Shown here: positions 28,001-33,729 of the stretch, one piece after another
How the letters are laid out: the number at the start of each line of letters is the position of its first letter
Numbering within the stretch: the first letter of the stretch is position 1
Source: Pseudobutyrivibrio sp. MD2005
GTDB lineage: Bacteria; Bacillota; Clostridia; Lachnospirales; Lachnospiraceae
Length of the DNA stretch: 64,000 nucleotides
Direction: 5' to 3'
NCBI RefSeq assembly: GCF_000621865.1
Contig: NZ_JHXE01000016.1
Coordinates: 1 to 64,000 of the forward strand
Program-made: the position numbers and the translations under genes
Notes under the pieces: generated by a model
What the model was told of the DNA's origin: nothing
Seen by the model: the letters and a program-made list of their open reading frames with translations, nothing else
The model's database searches: none

Positions 28001-29544
28001 AAGTAAGCTATGGCACTAAGAAAATTAAGACTGTAATAAGTGGCGAGGAAACAGAAGTTACAATACCTGGTAACATCACTCCTGGTGTATCAACCATAAC
28101 TGTTACAGGTATCGGAAACTATAGTGGTGAGAAGACATTAGATTTCTATATTTGGGGAAATCTTTCACAGACAGACACCTATTATATAGATGATAATGGC
28201 AATTTTGTAGCAGGTAATGGAGACATTCCTGTACAGCAGTACACAGGCACTTATATCACCACTGGAGACCCTAGAGTATACTTGGCTCTTCCATCACAGA
28301 ACAGCTTAAATTACGATGCTATTCTTACCTATGATACAGAATACTTTGTGCAGAACAAGAAATCTGATAACAGTTATGTTGTAGATGCATGGGTAGAATA
28401 TGCAGGTAGAGCTAGTGCATACTGGTCAGGCACAAAGACAGTTGCATACGATATTGAGTACGATTTAAATAAGGTAAAGGCTACTAATTATGAGGATTGG
28501 TATTATTGGACAGGAAAGCCTATAGAGCCAGCCTTTGGCGTAAGCATTCCTACAGCAACTGTTACTGGTGTAACTTACAAGCGAAACAGTGCATCAACAA
28601 CAGACACAACAAGCATCGGTACCATTGAAGCATCTGTAGCATTTAAGATTGGAAATGAATCTGGAGTAACAAAGGCTACATACGAAATCAAGCCTAGACC
28701 TATTTCTAAGTGTACTGTTGTATTTAACAAGTCCAACCAAAGATATACAGGAAAGGCCTTGAAGCCAGCCTCTACAGTATTTATCCAGTCTAGCAACCTT
28801 AAGACAGGCGAGTCACAGACTACAAATCTTACTGCAGGTACTGATTACAAAGTAGATTATGGCAACTACATTTACAACAATGGCACGGGCTACATCACAT
28901 TAACAGGAAATACAGAAAACATAGTAGGCACAACAACAGAGAAATACTCAATAGTCCTCCATCCAGTTGCCAACCTTAGAGTAACAGAAAACACAGGCGA
29001 TTCCCTCACAGCTCAGTGGGTAAGCGACATATTCTCTAATGGAACACAGCTTCTGCTTCAGGAATATGATGCAACAAGCAAGACCTATAAGACAGTACAG
29101 CTTGCAAATGTAGGTGGATTAACAGGCAAGAACACATTCACAGGCTTAAAGGGAAGCACAAAATATCAGATAGTAGCAAGAGCATTTGCAAATTCTGTAG
29201 ATGGAACACCTGCAGATGGTAAGATCTACAGTGAACAAGTATCTACAGAAGCAATCACAGATATTGCTACAAAGGATATTACAGTTACAAGAACATCTGC
29301 TACAAAGGCAAAGATTACATGGACAGAAACAAAAGACATCGTAAGCTACTACATCTACAGGGCTGAAGATGAAACTAGCGAAGGCAAGGTTATCGCAATC
29401 GTTCCAGCATCAACAGGCTCATACACAAATTCTAAGCTTACAAGCGGCGTAACCTACTACTACCACATTGATGGTTACACCTACATAGATGGTGTTTGGA
29501 CCAGAGTAAATTCATCTGTCCACAAGCCAGCCGTAGCACCATAA
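19072..29544 (+). CDS. Giant secreted repeat protein with zinc-ribbon-like pair, Ig-like modules and Fn3 C terminus
   Basis: A 3490-residue secreted protein. The start at 19072 follows AAAGGGG; the earlier ATG at 18979 has no ribosome site. Residues 1-34 are a signal peptide; 35-170 are acidic and rich in Pro, Glu and Ala. Residues 172-265 hold two copies of a Cys-rich unit (CxH ... DGTHT ... CxxCG ... CxxCGY) that looks metal-binding. A Big_2-like Ig domain covers about 568-653. About 20 diverged modules follow, most ending in a GIGNYSG-type turn and a short strand ending in Ile, like MBG-type Ig domains. Residues 3297-3490 look like two Fn3 domains. There is no LPxTG-type signal at the end. 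It probably acts as an adhesin or matrix protein; the ligand is unknown. Confidence 0.88.
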   Translation: MNNRVNFFKRLTAFLLAMLLVTSMMGNDFSSLADEDVESSTEVSEESAASDDGGAAESVSFESEPAADPEPAAEPEPVVDAEPAEEPGEETGVPQDPADPEIPTDVVDSPADTTEATEDTVEGQTSVDPENIDNPEVVNPDEIEQPELTEEEKKALEEKELLEKLEEEEKECDHRWVYVSNNDGTHTVKCEECGEEDRTEDCEFEEGVCIHCGYELLEEKECEHEYEYVSNDDGTHTKRCIKCGEEVIEDCEFDEDWVCKYCGYEDMTLTYQSVSKTIHGVKVTVSGEMPRNSRVTIYTKSLNKINDIVNEQLEEGTFTAFEAFDINIYDRHGDKYQPAEDDNTVEVTFEGVEELPDYEDGEIAAFRIEDDYETVTEIDCDVSGENVSFDAEHFSTYATGTISGGNYVSLSSTQKFAYIGQGSANYTVITGTKFYTRYTNTGSTKFTVELRKNLTSNTDPLSGELLATQTYTMPNVAAGDYEVDVVFDSISGVNDKGLPDGTIINDNAYITKGSYYSVVVSMDNACQIGYGNGNIETYLTNATNVWSSGSYNGIFEEVSETYTDITDTYYITKIQAADAAADGNGAYHYAKGDTDKFTATLSNPSVERTITWTSGNENVVKIDADGNMTAVGPGTTTITGDYNNKPVTVTVQVLNFYIGGTETIGDTASLNLTYNGEEQTPAVIAYSNASSSTVDVNTSYSDNQNVGKAKVTIKYTVDSVSTYTYERYFNIEAIDITATGSDGNTAFQNADYTMSGNEVTAVTNVNSNGAIKVGDKLVTPVFSTSDTTDFTVDVVEPIIATTGISYLMTITGKGNFTGSFSITKAITDTDVSKLFKVSLSDDSALLTATYKAEAYTLTPTTEGWSEVTFYDMDDNVVNEIITEETAEVKIYNKNDLTTEDAVNAGVKTIVFTMKNTSGYTGSLSCDFTIDRASLKNTTITWTGGKGDYKDQFYRDEEIVEGEDYTLKFNSTGVVIPTTDYKASFPDVDVDLGSYARMILSNEGTNFETDITKTGQYQIIAKYDTDLEIRITGSSGKGTASNNYATGYKKTFDNTEGTPSIYAYLPGIGPLTKDVDVTIEVFDNEACTQAVSKNVGTKYIKIAPVSTGSYKDFATVVGTYTVVACPINSSKVKVTKPSSTTNYTFTGDDITLKCATGDSDASTSDIVIKYGTTGYLVKGTDYDISYTNNYNVGKASYIIEGKGNYSGTLSGSAYSFNITQEELSITDTQKAFAKVLANTYDPIYDGNDKTPDVEVKINNTNIIKQIDPKNNGKANYSLSYAKNKNQGTATVTVTGQNNLKGEVVLTFPITSNTERYTNIIIAETYTATPVPGGESESGGVYTRSYTSDYIATFTGGEARPSIKVYSKNNAELKYGVDYGLDYYNNVNAATYTVGNTTTSPYVRVTGIGNYAGSDAIIYFSIQKCTITEDMVTVPESYPWIDASTKVKAEPTVTYNGKTLAVDTNYTVDCYDTYESTTDNTELTTTAGTKYVVVRGIGDYDGEVVKTYKVGTDISEALVRIKSAYYSTSNEVFIPSAGTDMAVANTSLTTPFDVTWRYNKAPIIELYDTNMQPISTTYIASTEISSTLGGQNPETFPARVTSAIDDINYNIVTYKVTASGEGGFYGSTTVKYRILPQDIKTVKQEDVPADRMYLTKTELSQSYTGEEIKIEPTYIFTYGSATRQTTVIEGYSCKLKGGTDFTPYPVNIGVDASTTLKEQTISGIGNYTGTDTLHFEIKEGYIDVYIDSISDDTKLATTDAENNQYEITGDNFPKYTYTGQEVKPNIIFTNASGGVLALGTDYTITYKNNIEPTDGTSMASATINIENTNFATKSIVVNYKILPNTLEGFTAVLGNENCIDYAAVALTPAEIKTQVETGDLPLVVSSGTKTLTRGEDYEIVVTNASTEAAVLAEIRKQSEYASETSTSGANSAPSYKTANWIYLKGLNTYSGYLKANFSIQLDLGSAYAEVTMPQRTYRLNGDGTLAESLNPVIKYVPVDPTSGYTETLSNTTTLPDSTTVYNYTIKRDRNGLPGPDPTLSLVGQYACKGTAENLKYIDTTGTAVNICFLADLQYYGADDISIKNGTVYAYTGDVIQVEVVGDVISGATQAPGVEFEGDYVLEYYKATDTANKTDAVEVGKWYVVLRASDNSDYFIPNSKTNTEAISFTIKYDLNKCTLSFINDAGLPITSASYNPEKPFVFADHAVIKFEKADGTSVTVYSPEAEGVGYVGFSPESLSKITTDREITAVPSPSPNDYCMNKCTANFSITGLDINTCTVTLGGTSFDYTGSDIKPTVTVEHPINGTLRNNIDYTVTYPKDAKNVGTKTVLIAGIGAYSGVVSKEYTINPVTITPGMVSLAAPVYYAGPGVVVKPSLVIKNGSDILDEGTEYIVTYPDSNKTAREDAYVTISQGTSENYLVPSPFNYVFTINKLDLRLADNVTISPDSAEFNGGTVNPYDVVTVTLGDVTLVSEQDDATNCDYTIEVFNAANTAETELKSQGSYILRIRGAHNCDEETYIEKDFKITSRSLEDNYHYYYENGDDPGFKGLWKYDSTNVRYETRGVKKEANGSYSNECLVIYVYDIVSLDDGDTPTVVIYDKGRKDDTDYRLKDEEFTVQPFRNTEAASAEWSKTNTVDEKGGRHATAAATSPYIEITGNGDYAGTIRIPFNIGVNLNTITDLSVVYTMSGADKSTYTYVPDNADTVAWSFNEYNGVAQKPSTITVKQGNKTLPKKAYTISYTDGDGDEDSSIDAGYKYVVITGSGDYCGTIKQKYAINRKAITAIGGPFDTDVMETDGGELTFNFTGVAQPFTSATAKTHLVDTGLLTEEEAANYVGYYYSIYNGIPVEPTISVWDNTLKTPKKIDSNELKLDYPNNETVSSFENGERNLYSWVTVEFQATGADAGNLNKAGGNYYVPDAAISYQMNYIIIAHDIANDFDVRFINGTDGNNYNYDSGKPITPEIEVTNESSKPLTEGVHYEVSYGTKKIKTVISGEETEVTIPGNITPGVSTITVTGIGNYSGEKTLDFYIWGNLSQTDTYYIDDNGNFVAGNGDIPVQQYTGTYITTGDPRVYLALPSQNSLNYDAILTYDTEYFVQNKKSDNSYVVDAWVEYAGRASAYWSGTKTVAYDIEYDLNKVKATNYEDWYYWTGKPIEPAFGVSIPTATVTGVTYKRNSASTTDTTSIGTIEASVAFKIGNESGVTKATYEIKPRPISKCTVVFNKSNQRYTGKALKPASTVFIQSSNLKTGESQTTNLTAGTDYKVDYGNYIYNNGTGYITLTGNTENIVGTTTEKYSIVLHPVANLRVTENTGDSLTAQWVSDIFSNGTQLLLQEYDATSKTYKTVQLANVGGLTGKNTFTGLKGSTKYQIVARAFANSVDGTPADGKIYSEQVSTEAITDIATKDITVTRTSATKAKITWTETKDIVSYYIYRAEDETSEGKVIAIVPASTGSYTNSKLTSGVTYYYHIDGYTYIDGVWTRVNSSVHKPAVAP

Positions 29545-29555
29545 ACTCAAAACCC

Positions 29556-29591
29556 AAAGACCAGGGGGCCGCAAAGCCCTCTGGTCTTTTT
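29556..29591 (+). terminator. Rho-independent terminator after the giant surface gene
   Basis: Stem AAAGACCAG (29556-29564) / CTGGTCTTT (29581-29589), extended inside by GGG/CCC, followed by T residues. Confidence 0.9.
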
Positions 29592-29705
29592 GCGCTGAAA
29601 ATAGTAACTTTGCGTAAAAACTGTGAAATGAGTTTGCAAAAGGCATGTACTTGTTTAAAATAAAATTAGGCATAATATATTCCTTTGGAGAAGGACGAAT
29701 GATGT

Positions 29706-30890
29706 ATGGGGAAGAAGAGGTTTATTATTGGCGGGTTTGAGTTTGAGACTCGCTACGAGTACAGGGCGGCACAGGAAGATGTAAAGAAAATTGAGTGCAT
29801 CAATGAGGAGCTTGATATACAAGATCCAGAGGTTGCGCTGCGCCTTTATAATGATATTCGCGATGGGATTATTACCTTTAGTAGTCCTATTGGTGCCCAG
29901 TATACTGAGCATGTAGCTGACATAGTGGCTAATAAGTCAGCAGGTCTTTTAGATGATAGGGAAATCATTGAGGAGGCAGCCACAAAAGCAAAAAGTTCTA
30001 GGCGTCTAGGCCTAATGTTTGTCACAATTGCGGTTGTCCTTGTGGGCGTATTTGTCACGGTAGAGGTAAGGGATATACTTGAAACTCGTCGTATAGCAAA
30101 GCAAATTGCACAAAGACAAGAGCAAATTTCTAGTCAGGACACTAATAATTCACAAAATAAAGTTAATATTAATAATAAAAATGACGATATAGATTCTGTA
30201 GAGAACTCAAATAGCGACAATCTTGATGAAAATGGGGCTAAATCTAGCGATATTACAGAGGATTTAATAGAGAGTCCATGGGATACAGATTATGCCAAAG
30301 ATGATAGAGATGTTCTACCAGAGCTTCAAGATTTGTACCAGCAAAATGGCGATTTTGTGGGAATCTTAAATGTGGTTGATACCGATATCAACTATCCGGT
30401 TATGCAGTCCCCAAGCGAGCCAGAATACTACTTGAGAAGAGATTTCTATGGAGCAGATAGTACAGCGGGTACTTTATTCGTCGATTATCGATGCGATATA
30501 GTAAATCCTACTACAAACACCATCATTTATGGTCACAATATGCGGTCAGGGACCATGTTTGGTGGGCTTAAGCGATACTTAGATTACGATTATTATCAGT
30601 CGCATAAGACGATAATCTTTAAAACTCTATATGAGGAGCAGGAATATGAAATTGTAGGGGTTGGCTTATCAGCGGTAGGCTATGACGATGATGACAGCTA
30701 CAAGTATTACAATTTCATCAACGCAGTCACAGGCAGCGAGCTCCAGGAGTTTTTAGATAATATCCAAAGTTTATCGGTCTACGACGAGACAATAGATATT
30801 GCAGCTACAGACAAGATATTGACTCTTAGCACCTGCAACTCTTACACCGAAGATGGACGAATGTTTGTTGTGGCCAAAAGGGTCAAGTAA
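29706..30890 (+). CDS. Class B-like sortase with long cytosolic N-terminal extension
   Basis: A 394-residue membrane transpeptidase that cuts a C-terminal sorting motif and joins the protein to the cell wall. The membrane segment is at about residues 101-119, so the first 100 residues are predicted to be cytosolic, which is unusual because sortases normally begin with the anchor. A low-complexity Asn/Asp/Ser linker (about 138-185) leads to the catalytic domain. Active-site residues are His277 in IYGHNM, Cys377 in LSTCNSY and Arg385 in EDGRMFVVAKR. The long stretch between His and Cys fits class B. The likely substrate, a protein with a TPKTAD signal, is encoded 52 bases downstream. Confidence 0.9.
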   Translation: MGKKRFIIGGFEFETRYEYRAAQEDVKKIECINEELDIQDPEVALRLYNDIRDGIITFSSPIGAQYTEHVADIVANKSAGLLDDREIIEEAATKAKSSRRLGLMFVTIAVVLVGVFVTVEVRDILETRRIAKQIAQRQEQISSQDTNNSQNKVNINNKNDDIDSVENSNSDNLDENGAKSSDITEDLIESPWDTDYAKDDRDVLPELQDLYQQNGDFVGILNVVDTDINYPVMQSPSEPEYYLRRDFYGADSTAGTLFVDYRCDIVNPTTNTIIYGHNMRSGTMFGGLKRYLDYDYYQSHKTIIFKTLYEEQEYEIVGVGLSAVGYDDDDSYKYYNFINAVTGSELQEFLDNIQSLSVYDETIDIAATDKILTLSTCNSYTEDGRMFVVAKRVK

Positions 30891-30942
30891 CTATAATCAT
30901 AACACTGGAATTCATAAACTTGGATTTTAAAGGGTGGATGCT

Positions 30943-33060
30943 ATGGTGAAGGTGAAAAAGGGATTTTTGAAAAAAACAGGATGTATTCTTATTAGCGCAT
31001 CTATAATTCTGACTGGAGTTACGTTCTTTGGTAGCTCAGTTTCTGAAGCAGACCTTGATGAGGATATCCAAAATGAAGAAGTAATTGAACAGCCAGCAGA
31101 GGAGCCTGCGGTAGATGTTCCTGCCACTGAAGATGGACAAGACACAGTGATAGAGGGAGAGCCTGCTGCGGGGGAGACACCAACTGTGGAGGAACCAACC
31201 GAGGAAACTAACCCAGAAGTCACTACGCCTACAGATGAAGTTACAACTCCAGAAGTGACTGACCCAGCAACTCCTACAGAGACAGTAACACCTACAGAAG
31301 AAACACCTACGGAAGAAACACCAGAACCTGCTACAGAGGAAACAACTACCCTTGAACTTAATCCTGAGGAGCTTGCTCTTGCAGAGCAGCAGGTATTAAT
31401 GGCACCTATGATGCTTCTCGCATCACCAAATAGTACAGATACAAGTGAGGAAGCTACCTATGAAGGTTCTACATTAGTATATGTTCCTAAAGGAGCAGTT
31501 GGCGACGACCATAGTTTTACACTTAGGAAAGGAACAACAGCGATTGCAGCAGGTGCTTTTGATGACAGTGATGTTGTGCATTTGGTAATACCAGATGCCA
31601 CATCATTAACCAGTATTAGTAGATCTCAGGGCCCGTGGACAGAGAGAACACTTTATATCACTTGTCCTAACGATGAGTTTGATGCAGATTTAGAGATAGT
31701 AAAGTTTGTAAACGACATAAATACTAGTGGCGCTATTATACTTGCATTTGGCGATGATGATCCAAGTGGTGGCGATACCACAAAGTATACAATTACATTC
31801 GATTATCAGTTAATGGATTCAGCAGGTACGATTGTTACTACAATAGAAGGGGCAAAGACACAGACAGTAGAAGAAGGCACCACACCAAGCGCAAATGCCG
31901 ATTCAAGCTATACATTTGGCGGTACAGTATATACTAGAGTTACGGCTTCGGACCCTTCATTAAGCCCAGCTACAACCGATGCAAAATATACATATACTTT
32001 CCAAAGCAGTAGCGTAGTTAAGAATTATACAATTACAATCGATTATCAGCTTAATAGTTCGTCAGGAAGCAAAGTAACAGATGTAACTGCTGAAACACAG
32101 ACAGTAGCAGAAGGTGTAACACCTACACACAATGCACCTGCTAGCTATGATAAAGATGGAACAACATACTACCTAACAACAAGTCCTACATTTGTAGCAG
32201 CCACAGCTGATGCTACATATACATACGTTTACACAGCATCTTCAGGTGAGACAGTATACACAATCCAGTATCAGTTACTTAATGGTTCAGGTGATGTAGT
32301 GGTTACACAGGCTATCACAACCACAACAGACCCATCAAGCTACACACCAATTAGCAACTATACATATGGAAATGTGACTTATGCACTAAAGTCAGCTACA
32401 CCTAGCATTTCTGGAACAGTTTACACCTACATCTATCAGGATCCTAATTCTGGTGGCGGTGGCTCCGGAGGTGGAGGTTCCGGCGGAGGCGGCTCTTCCG
32501 GTGGTTCGTCAGGTGGCGGTTCATCATCAGGCTCTGGCTCAGCAAAGCCTGTAAGTGATGCAGCTAAAGGTAATTTTATTTATCAGATTATCGAAGGTGC
32601 AGGACAGGTTGTAGGTCAGAGTGATGGCGCGGTACGCATCGTATGTAATGGCCCGGTTGAGAAACTTGCCTACATCATGATGGATGGAAATATTGTTCCT
32701 AGAGAGAACTATACAATAGCATCTGGTTCTACTATAATGACACTTAATAAAGACTATGTTGCAAATATGGCTTTAGGTGATCATGCAGTTCAGTTCCAGT
32801 ACACAGATGGTTATGCTATGACAGGCCTCAGGATTGTCAGTGGCGCAACAAAGACCACTACAACAGTTACCTATAAGGTAAGCAGTGACGGTTCAATTTC
32901 AGCAGGACACGTTAAGGATACTACTCCAAAGACAGCTGATGGATTCGATACCAGATATCTACTTTGCCTTGCAATATTCCTACTTGGAGCTGGTGCAATT
33001 CTAATGAGCAAAGAAAAGAGACTAGAAGCTATACTTGCAGGAGCTTATGATGAAGAATAA
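30943..33060 (+). CDS. Cell-wall-anchored surface protein with MucBP-like repeats and Gly/Ser linker
   Basis: A 705-residue sortase substrate. The start at 30943 follows AAAGGG; a GTG at 30934 is an alternative. After a signal peptide (1 to about 35) comes an acidic Pro/Thr/Glu-rich stalk (40-145), a small leucine-rich-like or Ig-like part, three repeats of about 80 residues starting YTITFDYQL, YTITIDYQL and YTIQYQLL (similar to MucBP-type modules), then a Gly/Ser-only linker at 504-533 beginning with GGGGS units. A further beta domain precedes the sorting signal TPKTAD (661-666), a hydrophobic stretch and the basic tail SKEKR. It is probably anchored by the sortase encoded just upstream. Confidence 0.87.
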   Translation: MVKVKKGFLKKTGCILISASIILTGVTFFGSSVSEADLDEDIQNEEVIEQPAEEPAVDVPATEDGQDTVIEGEPAAGETPTVEEPTEETNPEVTTPTDEVTTPEVTDPATPTETVTPTEETPTEETPEPATEETTTLELNPEELALAEQQVLMAPMMLLASPNSTDTSEEATYEGSTLVYVPKGAVGDDHSFTLRKGTTAIAAGAFDDSDVVHLVIPDATSLTSISRSQGPWTERTLYITCPNDEFDADLEIVKFVNDINTSGAIILAFGDDDPSGGDTTKYTITFDYQLMDSAGTIVTTIEGAKTQTVEEGTTPSANADSSYTFGGTVYTRVTASDPSLSPATTDAKYTYTFQSSSVVKNYTITIDYQLNSSSGSKVTDVTAETQTVAEGVTPTHNAPASYDKDGTTYYLTTSPTFVAATADATYTYVYTASSGETVYTIQYQLLNGSGDVVVTQAITTTTDPSSYTPISNYTYGNVTYALKSATPSISGTVYTYIYQDPNSGGGGSGGGGSGGGGSSGGSSGGGSSSGSGSAKPVSDAAKGNFIYQIIEGAGQVVGQSDGAVRIVCNGPVEKLAYIMMDGNIVPRENYTIASGSTIMTLNKDYVANMALGDHAVQFQYTDGYAMTGLRIVSGATKTTTTVTYKVSSDGSISAGHVKDTTPKTADGFDTRYLLCLAIFLLGAGAILMSKEKRLEAILAGAYDEE

Positions 33061-33075
33061 GGGTAGGAGAAAAAT

Positions 33076-33723
33076 ATGATATTAGAAACTATTATTTATG
33101 TGGCATTAATAATTACATTGTTTGCTGTATGTGATAATAGATTCTCAAGGAGATACTATGTCCCATTAAAGGTGGTGTGTAGCATCTCCTTTTTGATAAT
33201 CTTTTTATTGAATCAGTTTTACAGTGAAAAACTAGGTCTATTGATTTGGGCATTACTTGCCTGTTTTGTAGGCGATTTGCTAATGGGCCTTTACAATACT
33301 TACCTGCGAAAGCAGTTTATGGTCTTAGGCACAATTGCTTTTATGCTTGGCCATGTGGGATTTTTGAATTACATGTGCAGAATAACAGATAAGACTAATG
33401 TGCTTGTTTACATCGCACCAGTCGTACCATGCCTCATTTTTATCGGCATGAGAAAATGGTGCCATTTGCATATAGGTTCTCTGATGGTGCCTTGTTTAAT
33501 CTACTGTTATTTCGTGTCCATGACAGCATTAAAGGCCATCGAGTGTGGACTCAATGGCCTTCCTATACTAGGTGTTGCCGGAACATTGTTCATAGCAAGT
33601 GATTTCACTATTCTGTTTTTGTATTTCTATCATTTTAGTAAAAGAACAAATAAGAGAATCGTTCACTATATCAATCTCGCAACATACTATATTGCAATTC
33701 TTTTATTTATCTACAGCTTGTAA
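33076..33723 (+). CDS. YhhN-family membrane protein (lysoplasmalogenase-like)
   Basis: A 215-residue integral membrane protein with about seven to eight helices. Family motifs include the acidic FVGDLLMG after the second or third helix and FMLGHVGF. Relatives (YhhN/TMEM86) hydrolyse the vinyl ether bond of lysoplasmalogens, which fits an anaerobe likely to make plasmalogens, but activity cannot be read from sequence. The start follows GTAGGAG and is 15 bases after the surface protein stop. Confidence 0.78.
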   Translation: MILETIIYVALIITLFAVCDNRFSRRYYVPLKVVCSISFLIIFLLNQFYSEKLGLLIWALLACFVGDLLMGLYNTYLRKQFMVLGTIAFMLGHVGFLNYMCRITDKTNVLVYIAPVVPCLIFIGMRKWCHLHIGSLMVPCLIYCYFVSMTALKAIECGLNGLPILGVAGTLFIASDFTILFLYFYHFSKRTNKRIVHYINLATYYIAILLFIYSL

Positions 33724-33729
33724 GCTTGG

